DNA of 64,000 nucleotides from Antrihabitans stalagmiti. GTDB lineage: Bacteria; Actinomycetota; Actinomycetes; Mycobacteriales; Mycobacteriaceae. The position numbers and the translations under genes are program-made. Of the stretch, positions 8,733 through 17,872 are shown piece by piece; position 1 is the first letter of the stretch; every line of letters begins with the position of its first letter. The stretch is taken from positions 1-64,000 of the forward strand of contig NZ_JAEMNV010000011.1 of the NCBI RefSeq assembly GCF_016482825.1, written 5' to 3'. Under the pieces are notes generated by a model that did no database searches, was not told where the DNA came from, and worked only from the letters and a program-made list of their open reading frames with translations.

Positions 8733-9812
8733 TCAACGCCGAGCAGAGCGCGGTTGCGCCGAGCGCCGCTGCGCACGATTGCCGAGCGCCGCTCGCTCGC
8801 CGTCTGCTTCGAACCGCTCGTACGCGTCGACGATGTCGGCGACAAGACGATGCCGCACGACGTCGCTGCTGTTGAGCTCGGCGAAATGAATGTCGTCGAT
8901 CTCGGTAAGAATCTCGGCCGCGGCACGCAGACCGGACCGATTGCCACCGGGCAGGTCGACCTGCGTCACGTCGCCGGTCACAACGATCTTCGAACCGAAC
9001 CCGAGCCTGGTCAGGAACATTTTCATCTGCTCGGCAGTGGTGTTCTGTGCCTCGTCCAAGATGATGAAGGCATCGTTGAGCGTGCGGCCACGCATGTAGG
9101 CCAGCGGCGCGACTTCGATGACACCGGCGGCCATCAGTTTGGGGATTGCCTCGGGATCCATCATGTCGTGCAACGCGTCGTAGAGCGGACGCAGATACGG
9201 GTCGATCTTCTCGTTCAACGTGCCAGGCAGAAAGCCGAGCCGCTCCCCCGCCTCGACGGCTGGCCGGGTCAGGATGATTCGCGTCACCTGTTTGGTCTGC
9301 AGCGCCTGGACGGCCTTCGCCATCGCGAGGTACGTCTTGCCCGTACCAGCGGGGCCGATACCGAACACCACGGTGTTCGCGTCGATCGCATCGACGTAGC
9401 GCTTCTGGTTGAGCGTCTTCGGTCGGATCGTCTTGCCGCGCCTGGACAGAATGTCGAGGCTGAGCACCTCGGCGGGCGACTCCGAAACACCTTGTGTAAG
9501 CATCGAATACGTGTGCCGCACGGTCTCCGGCGAGATCGACTGGCCGCGCCCGACCATCGACACGAGCTGCTCGATCACCCGCTCGGCCAACGCGACGTCC
9601 GGTGCAGTACCTGTGAGCGTGACCGCGTTGCCACGCACGTGGATGTCGGCGGTGAGCAGCTTTTCGAGTTGCCGCAAGTTGGCGTCGGCAGATCCGAGGA
9701 AACCGAAGACCGATTCGGGTGCGAGTTCGATTCCGGAGCGAACCGTCCGCGCAGCGGGACCAGCCGAGGTTCGGCTCGACGAGGACCCGCCGATATCGTT
9801 TTGTGCGGTCAA
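8733..9812 (-). CDS. phoH: PhoH-family ATPase
   Basis: P-loop ATPase of the PhoH family, probably acting in RNA metabolism beside YbeY. Walker A is GPAGTGKT and Walker B is FIILDEAQ; the flanking blocks RPKTLNQKRYVDAI, RPAVEAGERLGFLPG and VTGDVTQVDLPG are diagnostic. 359 aa matches mycobacterial PhoH1. The best start is a TTG (9812) whose TTGA overlaps the stop of a 9-codon reading frame that has a strong ribosome site; the N-terminal 25 residues are Ser/Gly rich. It heads the phoH-ybeY-corC-era operon. Confidence 0.93.
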   Translation of the reverse strand: MTAQNDIGGSSSSRTSAGPAARTVRSGIELAPESVFGFLGSADANLRQLEKLLTADIHVRGNAVTLTGTAPDVALAERVIEQLVSMVGRGQSISPETVRHTYSMLTQGVSESPAEVLSLDILSRRGKTIRPKTLNQKRYVDAIDANTVVFGIGPAGTGKTYLAMAKAVQALQTKQVTRIILTRPAVEAGERLGFLPGTLNEKIDPYLRPLYDALHDMMDPEAIPKLMAAGVIEVAPLAYMRGRTLNDAFIILDEAQNTTAEQMKMFLTRLGFGSKIVVTGDVTQVDLPGGNRSGLRAAAEILTEIDDIHFAELNSSDVVRHRLVADIVDAYERFEADGERAALGNRAQRRSAQPRSARR

Positions 9813-9838
9813 AGGGTGAAGCCTTCTTTCGGGTTCAT
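9809..9838 (-). CDS. Nine-codon upstream ORF coupled to phoH
   Basis: ATG at 9838 with GAGGTAG 6 nt upstream reads MNPKEGFTL and stops in a TGA that overlaps the phoH TTG start as TTGA. The strong ribosome site belongs to this mini-ORF rather than to phoH itself. Translational coupling of a weak TTG start is the simplest reading. No amino-acid bias hints at attenuation. Confidence 0.4.
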   Translation of the reverse strand: MNPKEGFTL

Positions 9839-9885
9839 GGCATCTACCTCGAGTCTAGGCCAATCGAAGGAGATGATCCCGTGAG

Positions 9886-10746
9886 TTATTCGCCAGGCGA
9901 ACGGGTCGCAGCGAGGAACTGTTCCAACGACATCGGAGGCCTGCCCGTGACGGTCTCGACGTCGGTGCTGATCGCGGCCATCGCGCCGGACGCGATCGAC
10001 GTATAGGTCGACACCCAGGCGTCGTACTGCCAATCCGGGGCAGGCCACCGCTTGCGGGACTCGTAGGCCTCGGGAATCGATTCGTTGTGGAAGGTGACGG
10101 GCGACCGGCGCGCGGCCGCGAGCACCGCTGCGATCTCGGTCATCGTCAACGCCTCGGGTCCGGTCAGGTTGTAGGTCACGTCTTTGTGCCGCTCGGGTGC
10201 GAGAACGACTGCCGCGGCGACCCGCGCGACGTCGGCCCGCGCCACGATCGCCGCCCTACCGTCCGCCGCAGGTCCGCGAATGATTCCGTCGTCGCCGACC
10301 ATTGCACTCATGAAGTCGAGGTAGAAGTTGTCACGCAGGAACGTGAACCCGAGTCCCTTCTCCTTGATGTAGGTCTCGGTCGCGTAGTGATCGCGAGCGA
10401 GTGTGAAGGTCGCGTCGGGCGCCGCGCCGACGAACGAGGTGTAGACGACGTGTTGGACGCCCGCCGCGACGGCGGAGTCGACAAATGTGCGGTGTTCGTC
10501 GATCCGGTCGGCACTTTCCGACGCCGAGATCATGAACAACGTCTGCACTCCGTCGAGCGCGCTCGTCGCAGCGGCGCGGTCGGCGTAGGTGAACGGCAGC
10601 ACGGTTGCATTCCGCAGCTGCGGTGCCTTCGCAACCGAACGGACCAACAATCGTTGAGCGACACCGGCATCGGCAACGCTACGAGCAACCGCGTTGCCGA
10701 CGAATCCTGTCGAACCTGTGACTGCGACGGACGGTAGCGACGTCAT
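9886..10746 (-). CDS. NmrA-like NAD(P)-binding oxidoreductase (atypical SDR)
   Basis: A 286-aa atypical short-chain dehydrogenase. The N-terminal Rossmann motif VTGSTGFVGNAVA binds NAD(P); the middle has VVYTSFVG and FLRDNFYLDFM, typical of the NmrA / NAD(P)H azoreductase-like group, which often lacks the Tyr-x3-Lys catalytic pair. The substrate cannot be predicted. It reads on the same strand as phoH with a 47-nt gap to the phoH mini-ORF, and is divergent from a small secreted protein. Confidence 0.85.
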   Translation of the reverse strand: MTSLPSVAVTGSTGFVGNAVARSVADAGVAQRLLVRSVAKAPQLRNATVLPFTYADRAAATSALDGVQTLFMISASESADRIDEHRTFVDSAVAAGVQHVVYTSFVGAAPDATFTLARDHYATETYIKEKGLGFTFLRDNFYLDFMSAMVGDDGIIRGPAADGRAAIVARADVARVAAAVVLAPERHKDVTYNLTGPEALTMTEIAAVLAAARRSPVTFHNESIPEAYESRKRWPAPDWQYDAWVSTYTSIASGAMAAISTDVETVTGRPPMSLEQFLAATRSPGE

Positions 10747-10852
10747 ATGGGTCCTCGGCGTTGATGTGGACGGGTGCTGCAGTCGACATAACCTTCGAAA
10801 CGTGGTGAGCGCAAATCTGTTGCTCCTGCCGAGTTCGGCGCACTATCGCCGG

Positions 10853-11341
10853 ATGATCTCGCGGAAACTGCTCCCTGTCGTCGCAAGTCTTGCACTCGCC
10901 GTCCTCGGTGCGGGTGCAGCACAGGCGGATCCGGTGCAACCCGACCCCGATCAACCGCCCAACGGCCTTTCGGCTCCGGCCTACCCGACAGACCCGCTGC
11001 TCACGGGCGTTGTCTCACCGGTGCAGGTTCCGGCGCCACGAGTGACGACAACCGAAGGTTCGACGCAGATCACGGCGTATCCGTTTCTCGCGCCCTGGGT
11101 GCACAACGCCGTTCCGATCGACCCGAACAGCGCGGTCGAGATCAGCGGCGCGGCCCGTGTGACGCTGCCCAACCCGGCTACCGGCGGAACCATCACCGTG
11201 AACCCGAACGGTCATTGCCTATTCGAGGGCGCCAACTTCGAGCAGCCGAATTCCGACAGCACCGCGCTGCAACCCGTCGTTGTGGACGTTCCCGGCTTCG
11301 GCCTGACGATCGAGCCGTCCCTGCACGGCAACCTGAACTGA
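10853..11341 (+). CDS. Small secreted protein of unknown function
   Basis: A 162-aa protein with a clear Sec signal peptide: MISRKLLPVV, a hydrophobic stretch to about residue 22, and a likely AQA-DP cleavage site. The mature part is Pro/Asp/Gln rich at first, then beta-rich (PATGGTITVNPNGHCLFEG). It has a single Cys near the end. The ATG at 10853 is chosen because it places the signal peptide at the N-terminus; the longer frame to 10694 runs into the divergent gene. No clear ribosome site. No family recognised. Confidence 0.75.
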   Translation: MISRKLLPVVASLALAVLGAGAAQADPVQPDPDQPPNGLSAPAYPTDPLLTGVVSPVQVPAPRVTTTEGSTQITAYPFLAPWVHNAVPIDPNSAVEISGAARVTLPNPATGGTITVNPNGHCLFEGANFEQPNSDSTALQPVVVDVPGFGLTIEPSLHGNLN

Positions 11342-11355
11342 CCCGACCGCAGACC

Positions 11356-12114
11356 CTATTGCGGCGGCGCTGAATCCCACCGCGACGTCAACGCGCCGAG
11401 CGCACCCAACGCGACGGCGGCGGCGGTCGAGGTCCGCAGCACTGTCGGGCCGAGCAACGCTGTCACCGCACCTGCGGCGGTGAACCGATCCAACTCGCGA
11501 TCGTCCAGTCCACCTTCGGGACCGACGACCAGCACCACGTCGTCGACCGCAAGGCTGAGCGACGCAAACGGTGCAGCGGCCGATTCGTGCAGCAGCACGG
11601 CCACTCCGCCCCGGCGGACAACGTCGTCGATCAGCTTTTCGACAGCGGCAGTGTTCGACAACTCGCTGACCGGCGGGACAAACACACGCCGGGACTGCCT
11701 GGCCGCGGACAGTGCGGTCGCTCGCCACTTCGCGACACCTTTGCCCGCCTTCATTCCCTCCCAGCGCGCGACACATCGCGACGCCTGCCACGGCACGATC
11801 GCGTCGATGCCGGCTTCGGTCGCAAGCTCGACGGCAAGTTCGGAACGCTCGGACTTCGGTAACGCCTGCACCAGCGTCACGTACGGTCGCGGTCGTTGCG
11901 CTTCCGAACGCGTGTGTACCGCCAATTCCAGCCGATCACGCTGAGCCGCAACAACTTCCGTCTCGGCAATGCCACCGCGCCCATCGGAGAGCGTCAGCCG
12001 TTCGCCGACTCTGATCCGGCGGACAGTCGCGGCGTGGTGTCCCTCGTCGCCGTCGAGCACGGCGATGCCGCCGACGTCGGGTAGCGGATCGAGGTAGAAG
12101 ACTGTGGCGGCCAC
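11356..12114 (-). CDS. rsmE: 16S rRNA (uracil1498-N3)-methyltransferase RsmE
   Basis: SPOUT-class methyltransferase that modifies U1498 of 16S rRNA using SAM. The N-terminal PUA-like part (EGHHAATVRRIRVGE) is followed by the trefoil-knot domain with VLVVGPEGGLDDRE and LGPTVLRTSTA. GTG at 12114 gives 252 aa and the family-typical start VAATVFYLDPLP; the frame extends far upstream but only as a shadow of dnaJ. It follows dnaJ2 by 13 nt, as in Rv2372c-Rv2373c. Confidence 0.93.
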   Translation of the reverse strand: MAATVFYLDPLPDVGGIAVLDGDEGHHAATVRRIRVGERLTLSDGRGGIAETEVVAAQRDRLELAVHTRSEAQRPRPYVTLVQALPKSERSELAVELATEAGIDAIVPWQASRCVARWEGMKAGKGVAKWRATALSAARQSRRVFVPPVSELSNTAAVEKLIDDVVRRGGVAVLLHESAAAPFASLSLAVDDVVLVVGPEGGLDDRELDRFTAAGAVTALLGPTVLRTSTAAAVALGALGALTSRWDSAPPQ

Positions 12115-12127
12115 AGCGTCTTCTCGA

Positions 12128-13282
12128 TCAGCGACCGCTGAAGGTGGACCGCAACCTGGAGAACAAGCCACCCGGCGCCGCCGTCTGCGACGAGACGACC
12201 TCGGCGCGCTCGCGATCACGCAAGCCCTTGTAGTCGCGCAGTAGGTCGGTCTGCTTCGCATCGAGCTTCGTCGGCACGACGACCTCGAGGTGCGCGTGCA
12301 GATCACCGCGAACGCCCGACCGCAGTTTCGGCATGCCGTGACCACGCAAAGTCTTGACCGAGCCAGGCTGGGTTCCCGCGTCGATCGTGATCTCGGTAGG
12401 ACCGCCGAGAATGGTATCGACCGACACGGACGTGCCAAGCGCAGCGTCGACCATCGGTATCCGGATCGAGCAGTGCAGATCGTCGCCGTCTCGGACGAAC
12501 ACGTCGTGCTGCTGCTCGACGACCTCGACGTGCAGGTCACCGGCCGGACCACCGCCCGGACCGACCTCACCCTGCGACGCGAGCCGAACGCGCATGCCGT
12601 TCGCGACTCCGGCCGGGATGCGTGCGGTGATTTCGCGGCGGGCGCGAACCCGTCCGTCGCCGCCGCACTTGCGGCAGGGATCGGGGATGACTTCGCCTGC
12701 ACCACGGCACGTCGGGCACTGGCGTGAGGTCATGACCTGGCCGAGGAACGACCGCTGAATGCTCTGGACCTCGCCTGCGCCACCACAGGTATCGCAGCGG
12801 ACCGGCTTCGAATTTCCGTTTGTGCCCGACCCGGTACACACGTCGCACAGGATCGCCGTTTCGACGGTGATGTGCTTGGTGACGCCGGTTGCGCACTCTT
12901 CGAGGGTGAGTCGAGTGCGGAGCAGAGACGCGGCACCCGGCTGGACGCGACCACGGGGTCGGCGTTGGCCGCCGCCCTGGGCGCCGCCGCCGAAGAATGC
13001 CTCGAACACGTCGCCGAGACCGCCGCCGAAGCCTGCGTTCCCGAAGCCGCCACCGCCGCCGCCGGATTCCATCGGATCCCCACCGAGGTCGACGACGCGA
13101 CGCTTCTCCGGATCGGTCAGCACCTCGTACGCGGTCGAAATCTCGCGGAACCTGGCCTGCGCCGACTCGTCGGGGTTGACGTCGGGGTGCAACTCGCGCG
13201 CGAGCTTGCGGTAGGCCCGCTTGAGCTCCTGATCGCTTGCGTCCTTACCGACGCCGAGTGTTCCGTAGTAGTCGCGTGCCAC
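12128..13282 (-). CDS. dnaJ2: Chaperone protein DnaJ (DnaJ2)
   Basis: Hsp40 co-chaperone of DnaK. The J-domain (residues 4-66) has the HPD motif at 32-34. A Gly/Phe-rich linker follows, then a complete zinc domain with four CxxC repeats (CDVC, CDTC, CPTC, CRKC). The C-terminal substrate-binding region includes [14 protein letters not shown]. 384 aa. The hrcA-dnaJ2-rsmE operon matches M. tuberculosis, where dnaJ2 is separate from the dnaK-grpE-dnaJ1 operon. Confidence 0.95.
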   Translation of the reverse strand: MARDYYGTLGVGKDASDQELKRAYRKLARELHPDVNPDESAQARFREISTAYEVLTDPEKRRVVDLGGDPMESGGGGGGFGNAGFGGGLGDVFEAFFGGGAQGGGQRRPRGRVQPGAASLLRTRLTLEECATGVTKHITVETAILCDVCTGSGTNGNSKPVRCDTCGGAGEVQSIQRSFLGQVMTSRQCPTCRGAGEVIPDPCRKCGGDGRVRARREITARIPAGVANGMRVRLASQGEVGPGGGPAGDLHVEVVEQQHDVFVRDGDDLHCSIRIPMVDAALGTSVSVDTILGGPTEITIDAGTQPGSVKTLRGHGMPKLRSGVRGDLHAHLEVVVPTKLDAKQTDLLRDYKGLRDRERAEVVSSQTAAPGGLFSRLRSTFSGR

Positions 13283-13333
13283 GATAAATCTCTCGTCCTG
13301 TCAAATGTTTCGAAATGTGCGCCCCGCCTGGAC

Positions 13334-14377
13334 CTAACGCTCTGCCAGTACCTCTCCGATGTACCTGGCAACGGCGGAAACCTTTGCGATTGTTCCCGGA
13401 TAGTCCATGCGTGTGGGTCCGAGTACCCCCATACCGCCGAGAACCGTACCTTGCGCGCCGTACCCGGTGGATACCACCGACGTGCCGCGCATCTGCTCGA
13501 CCTGGGTTTCTTCGCCGATCTGGACGGTGATCGTTCCCGGCTGATGGGTCGCCGCAATGATCTTCAACACGACGACCTGCTCTTCGAGAGCCTCGAGGAC
13601 AGCTCGCAACGAGCCGGGGAACCCGTTGACGCCGCTGAAGTCGGCAGCGTTGCGGGTCAGGTTGGCGGTACCGCCGAGAACCAGCCGCTCGTCCTGGTGC
13701 TCGACGAGGGTTTCGACAAGGACGGTCGCGGCGCGCACGACGACGTTGCGAAGGTTCGGTGGCGCGTTTTCGGCGAGTTCGGCGACCGCACTGGACGCCG
13801 CGGCGAGTCGCTTGCCTTCGAGTGCAGCACCGAGCAGCGCACGCAGTTCGGACAGTTCGACGTCGTTGATCACGTCGCCGAGTTCGACGATGCGCTGATC
13901 GACGCGACCGCTGTCGGTGATCAGGACCAGCAGCAGCTTTGCGGGCGTCAGGGCGACGACCTCGAGGTGGCGGACCGACGACGCCGACAGCGACGGGTAC
14001 TGCACGACCGCGACCTGCCTGGTCAGCTGGGCGAGCAGGCGAACGCCGCGCCGAAGGACATCGTCGAGGTCGACGCCGGACTCCAGGAATTCGAGTATCG
14101 CTCGACGCTCGACCGAGGACAGCGGCTTGATCTCGGAAATCCGGTCGACGAACTGGCGATAGCCCTTGTCGGTCGGCACGCGGCCGGAACTGGTGTGCGG
14201 CTGCGTGATGTAGCCCTCGGCTTCCAGCACAGCCATGTCGTTGCGGACGGTCGCGCTCGAGACGCCGAGGTTGTGTCGTTCGACGAGCACCTTCGACCCG
14301 ACGGGCTCCTTCGTTGCGACGTAGTCGGCGACGATCGCGCGAAGGACTTCGAAGCGCCTGTCCTCTGTTCCTGACAT
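13334..14377 (-). CDS. hrcA: Heat-inducible transcription repressor HrcA
   Basis: Repressor of groE-type heat-shock genes through the CIRCE element. The N-terminal winged helix ([32 protein letters not shown]) precedes the GAF-like dimer domain ending in [21 protein letters not shown] 14377 has GGAGGTG 6 nt upstream and gives 347 aa. I saw no CIRCE inverted repeat (TTAGCACTC-N9-GAGTGCTAA) in the 105 nt before it, so autoregulation through CIRCE is not apparent here. Confidence 0.95.
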   Translation of the reverse strand: MSGTEDRRFEVLRAIVADYVATKEPVGSKVLVERHNLGVSSATVRNDMAVLEAEGYITQPHTSSGRVPTDKGYRQFVDRISEIKPLSSVERRAILEFLESGVDLDDVLRRGVRLLAQLTRQVAVVQYPSLSASSVRHLEVVALTPAKLLLVLITDSGRVDQRIVELGDVINDVELSELRALLGAALEGKRLAAASSAVAELAENAPPNLRNVVVRAATVLVETLVEHQDERLVLGGTANLTRNAADFSGVNGFPGSLRAVLEALEEQVVVLKIIAATHQPGTITVQIGEETQVEQMRGTSVVSTGYGAQGTVLGGMGVLGPTRMDYPGTIAKVSAVARYIGEVLAER

Positions 14378-14447
14378 CGATTCCACCTCCACACGTATGT
14401 CGTCCCAGCTTAGGGCCTTCGGGGTCGTGCGCACTTTCGGCTGGCGG

Positions 14448-14481
14448 GACCACCGAAAAGACTCACGAGGCGCGGAGCGCC
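14448..14481 (-). terminator. hemW 3' hairpin element, copy 2
   Basis: One nucleotide behind the hemW TGA, the minus strand folds as GGCGC-TCC-GCGCC, followed by TCGTGAGTC and TTTTCGGTGGTC. It is a 34-bp block with 30 matches to the element after glyS; two of the four differences are a compensating pair in the stem. Confidence 0.6.
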
Positions 14482-14482
14482 A

Positions 14483-15673
14483 TCAGCGCAAAATCGACCT
14501 GATCACGCCGTCCGCGAGCAGCCGACCGCGGTCGGTGAGGACGAAGGTGTCGTCCACCTGGGTCAGCAGTCCGTCTGCGACGACGACCTCCGCCGCACGA
14601 CGCTCGTCGGCATCGAGCACATCGAGTGGCAAACCCGAACGCAGCCGCGTCGTGAGCATCACCCGTTCCATGTGGCTCTCGTCGGGGGTCAGTTGCTCGA
14701 CGCCGCCGACCGGAAGGGTCCCTGTCGCAAGCGAATCGGCGTAGCGGGCCGGGTGCTTCACGTTCCACCACCGCACGCCGCCGACGTGGCTGTGCGCGCC
14801 GGGTCCGGCTCCCCACCAATCGCCACCGTCCCAGTAGCCGAGGTTGTGCCGGCAGCGGGCTGCGTCGTTCGCGGCCCAGTTCGACACCTCGTACCACTCG
14901 AGACCCGCCGCCGAGAGCACGGCATCGATGCGCTCGTAACGCTGCGCGAAGACGTCGTCGTCGGGCATCGGCAGCTCGCCGCGACGAACCTTGCGCGCCA
15001 GAGCGGTGCCGTCTTCGACGATCAACGCGTAGGCGGAGACGTGGTCGACGCCCGCGGACAGGACCGCGTCGAGGGATGCGTCCAAATCTTCCGGTCGTTC
15101 GCCTGGTGTCCCGTAGATGAGGTCGAGGTTGACGTGGTCGAACCCGGCGGCCTTCGCTTCACCGACCGCGGCGACTGCACGGCCCGGGGTGTGGGTGCGA
15201 TCGAGCACGGCGAGCACATGTTGCGCGGCGGACTGCATGCCGAGGGAAAGCCGGGTGTAACCAACATCACGTATGCCAGCGAAGAACTCTTGCGACGTCG
15301 ACTCGGGATTGGATTCCGTCGTCACTTCCGCGTCGGCAGCGAGCCCGAACGCACCGCGAACCGCGTCGAGGACGTCGGCCAATCCAGCGGCACCCAACAG
15401 CGACGGGGTGCCGCCGCCGACGAAAACCGTGTCGGCAGCAGGCGCAGACCCGAGCGTTTCGGCTGCGAGGTCGAGTTCGCGCCGCAACCCTTCGAGCCAA
15501 CTCGCGGGCGAGGCCGAGGTGCCGAGTTCGCCTGCGGTGTAAGTGTTGAAGTCGCAGTAGCCGCAGCGCGTCGCGCAGAACGGCACGTGGACATACACGC
15601 CGAACGGGCGTGAGCCGACACCCGCGATTGCGGCCGCTGGCAGCTCGAGGCCGAAGGTCGATGTAGTAGTCAC
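14483..15673 (-). CDS. hemW: Radical-SAM heme chaperone HemW (formerly HemN-like)
   Basis: Radical SAM protein with the cluster motif CATRCGYCDFNTY (Cx3CxxC), followed by VFVGGGTPSLLG and the LSLGMQSAAQHVLAVLDR block; the HemN_C domain contains HNLGYWDGGDWWGAGPGAHS. Relatives bind heme and are not coproporphyrinogen oxidases, so the heme-chaperone name is preferred. GTG at 15673 gives about 396 aa; its AGGGG ribosome site is unusually close, so the true start may be further downstream. The divergent neighbour is the sulfur-assimilation leader. Confidence 0.9.
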   Translation of the reverse strand: MTTTSTFGLELPAAAIAGVGSRPFGVYVHVPFCATRCGYCDFNTYTAGELGTSASPASWLEGLRRELDLAAETLGSAPAADTVFVGGGTPSLLGAAGLADVLDAVRGAFGLAADAEVTTESNPESTSQEFFAGIRDVGYTRLSLGMQSAAQHVLAVLDRTHTPGRAVAAVGEAKAAGFDHVNLDLIYGTPGERPEDLDASLDAVLSAGVDHVSAYALIVEDGTALARKVRRGELPMPDDDVFAQRYERIDAVLSAAGLEWYEVSNWAANDAARCRHNLGYWDGGDWWGAGPGAHSHVGGVRWWNVKHPARYADSLATGTLPVGGVEQLTPDESHMERVMLTTRLRSGLPLDVLDADERRAAEVVVADGLLTQVDDTFVLTDRGRLLADGVIRSILR

Positions 15674-15782
15674 TCCCCTATTGTCGCCGCAGTTCGACCG
15701 ACCGGACGCCGTGTGCCGTGCTGCTGACTCTCCTGGGCACAGTGCGGGCACCGCATCCACCGCGCGCAGGGTATTGACGTGG

Positions 15783-15808
15783 CATTTCCCCCGAATTCGA
15801 GGGGAATG
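15783..15808. promoter_or_regulatory. 26-bp dyad upstream of the sulfur operon
   Basis: Left arm CATTTCCCCCGAA (15783-15795) mirrors right arm TTCGAGGGGAATG (15796-15808) with one mismatch and one G:T pair around a CGAATTCG core. It is centred about 60 bp before the leader ORF start, a usual activator position if transcription begins at that ATG, and about 120 bp upstream of divergent hemW. The regulator is unknown. Confidence 0.6.
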
Positions 15809-15843
15809 TGCCGCTGATGGTCGGTTTCGAGGTTCTGACATGG

Positions 15844-15849
15844 CAGAAT
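15844..15849 (+). promoter_or_regulatory. Possible -10 box for a leaderless cysteine leader ORF
   Basis: CAGAAT lies 6 nt before the leader-ORF ATG at 15856. That spacing would place the transcription start on the A of the ATG, giving a leaderless mRNA, which is common in mycolata. No convincing -35 hexamer is seen, consistent with activator-dependent transcription through the upstream dyad. Inference only. Confidence 0.35.
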
Positions 15850-15855
15850 GGCCGT

Positions 15856-15948
15856 ATGACCGGACCCGGAGTGCGACTTGTGGCGCGTCGCCACGTCGAC
15901 CTCAAGCGTGTCTGCAGCTCGTGTTGTCTGGCCTCGACCACTCGTTAG
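15856..15948 (+). CDS. Cysteine-codon leader peptide (30 aa) of the sulfate-reduction operon
   Basis: The ORF begins MTGPGVRLVARR and ends KRVCSSCCLASTTR, with three Cys codons close to its stop at 15946-15948, 118 nt before sirA. Short upstream ORFs with clustered Cys codons are known in mycobacteria to control sulfite reductase and related operons by ribosome pausing when Cys-tRNA is low. Behind the stop, GACCAGCCC occurs twice (15948-15956 and 16011-16019). A central GCTGG (15985-15989) can pair with either CCAGC, giving mutually exclusive hairpins. Confidence 0.75.
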   Translation: MTGPGVRLVARRHVDLKRVCSSCCLASTTR

Positions 15949-16066
15949 ACCAGCCCGAGAAACTCGTTTCATCCAAGACTTTCCGCTGGCTGCGGTTCTC
16001 TGACAGGCGCGACCAGCCCTCGCGTTCCTACCGCACCACGCGACCTCGAATTTGCAGGAGCGATCT

Positions 16067-17872
16067 ATGACGTCGAGTGCCCCGGAGACGGACGACACCC
16101 AAAAGCCGGCACCAGCGCATCACACCCGACCGGACAAGCCTGCGTCCGAGCGCCGCGTCAGGGCAGACCGCCCTCGCGCCGCGGCAGCACCTGCCAGTCC
16201 CCGTGAGCGTTCGGCCCGACCGGTCCGCCGCAAAGCCGAAGCGCAGTGGGCGCTCGGCTACCGCGAGCCGCAGAATGCCAACGAGCAGGCCAAGAAGGAC
16301 GATCACCCGCTCAACGTGCGCGCCCGCATCGAGAACATCTATTCGAAGAACGGGTTCGACAGCATCGACAAAGCCGACCTGCGCGGCCGCATGCGCTGGT
16401 GGGGCCTCTACACCCAGCGGGAGCAGGGGTACGACGGCACCTGGACCGGCGACGAGAACATCGACCTGCTCGAAGCCAAGTACTTCATGATGCGGATCCG
16501 CTGCGACGCAGGCGCGCTGAACGTCGAGCAGTTGCGCACGCTCGGCCAGATTTCGGTCGACTTCGGTCGCGACACCGCTGATCTGTCCGATCGCGAAAAC
16601 GTGCAGTACCACTGGATCGAGATCGAGAACGTCCCCGAGATCTGGCGCCGGATAGAAAGTGTCGGTCTGCAGACCACACAGGCGTGCGGTGACTGCCCCC
16701 GCGTCGTCCTCGGCTCCCCGCTCGCGGGCGAATCGCTCACCGAGGTGCTCGACCCGACTCCGGCGATCGACGAGATCGTGCGCCGGTTCATCGGCAGGAA
16801 GGAACTGTCGAACCTGCCACGCAAGTTCAAGACGGCGATCTCCGGACAGCAGGACGTCGTACACGAGATCAACGACGTCGCGTTCATCGGTGTCGTGCAC
16901 CCCGAGCACGGACCCGGACTCGACATGTGGGTCGGCGGTGGACTGTCGGTCAACCCGATGATGGCCCAGCGTGTCGGTGCGTGGATCCCGCTCGACGAAG
17001 TGCCCGATGTCTGGGAAGCGGTCGTTCGCCTGTTCCGCGACTACGGCTACCGCCGCCTCCGCGCGAAAGCCCGCTTGAAGTTCCTGATCAAGGACTGGGG
17101 CATCGAGAAGTTCCGGGAAGTGCTCGAGACCGAATATTTGAACCGCAAGCTCATCGACGGTCCGGCGCCGGAGGCACCGAAGCAGCCGATCGATCACGTC
17201 GGTATCCAGCGCCTCAAGAACGGGCTCAACTCGGTCGGCGTTGCGCCGATCGCAGGCCGGGTGTCCGGCACTCGATTGCTCGCCGTCGCAGACGCAGCCG
17301 AGCGCGCTGGATCGGACCGAATCCGGTTCACGCCGTATCAGAAGCTGATCATCCTCGACGTCGCAGACGACAAGCTCGAACAGTTGCTCACCGACCTCGA
17401 TGCCATCGACCTGCCTGCTCGGCCGTCGCGGTGGCGCCAGAACCTGATGGCGTGCAGCGGAATCGAGTTCTGCAAGCTGTCGTTCGCCGAAACCCGGAAG
17501 CGCTCACAGGTTTTGGTGCCCGAACTCGAGCAGCGCCTCGCCGACCTGAACACCGAACTCGACGTGCCGGTGACGATCAACATCAACGGTTGCCCGAACT
17601 CGTGCGCCCGCAGCCAGATCGCGGACATCGGCTTCAAGGGTCAACTCGTGGACGACGGCACCGGGAATCATGTCGAGGGCTTCCAGGTTCATCTAGGGGG
17701 CAGCCTCGGCTTCGACAGCGCCTTCGGTCGAAAGCTACGGCAGCACAAGGTGACTTCACTCGAAATGGGCGACTTCATCGATCGTGTGGTTCGAAACTTC
17801 ATCAAACATCGCAACGAAGGCGAGCGGTTCGCGGAGTGGGCCGTACGAGCTGAAGAGGCTGATCTCCGATGA
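16067..17872 (+). CDS. sirA: Ferredoxin-dependent sulfite reductase (siroheme)
   Basis: Reduces sulfite to sulfide with six electrons, using a coupled siroheme and [4Fe-4S] centre. The cluster/siroheme cysteines are visible as CSGIEFC and NGCPNSC, and QACGDCPR supplies the conserved substrate-side block. The duplicated nitrite/sulfite reductase ferredoxin-like halves are present. The first 60 residues are a basic, Pro/Ala-rich extension. ATG 16067 is chosen because GCAGGAG lies 7 nt upstream; 601 aa. Sulfite rather than nitrite is inferred from the linked cysH, cysD and cysN. It overlaps cysH by 4 nt. Confidence 0.93.
   Translation: MTSSAPETDDTQKPAPAHHTRPDKPASERRVRADRPRAAAAPASPRERSARPVRRKAEAQWALGYREPQNANEQAKKDDHPLNVRARIENIYSKNGFDSIDKADLRGRMRWWGLYTQREQGYDGTWTGDENIDLLEAKYFMMRIRCDAGALNVEQLRTLGQISVDFGRDTADLSDRENVQYHWIEIENVPEIWRRIESVGLQTTQACGDCPRVVLGSPLAGESLTEVLDPTPAIDEIVRRFIGRKELSNLPRKFKTAISGQQDVVHEINDVAFIGVVHPEHGPGLDMWVGGGLSVNPMMAQRVGAWIPLDEVPDVWEAVVRLFRDYGYRRLRAKARLKFLIKDWGIEKFREVLETEYLNRKLIDGPAPEAPKQPIDHVGIQRLKNGLNSVGVAPIAGRVSGTRLLAVADAAERAGSDRIRFTPYQKLIILDVADDKLEQLLTDLDAIDLPARPSRWRQNLMACSGIEFCKLSFAETRKRSQVLVPELEQRLADLNTELDVPVTININGCPNSCARSQIADIGFKGQLVDDGTGNHVEGFQVHLGGSLGFDSAFGRKLRQHKVTSLEMGDFIDRVVRNFIKHRNEGERFAEWAVRAEEADLR

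Noticed and set aside
14378-14482. CIRCE element expected before hrcA
   Set aside because: No TTAGCACTC...GAGTGCTAA-like inverted repeat is present; the only structure there is the hemW 3' hairpin element.
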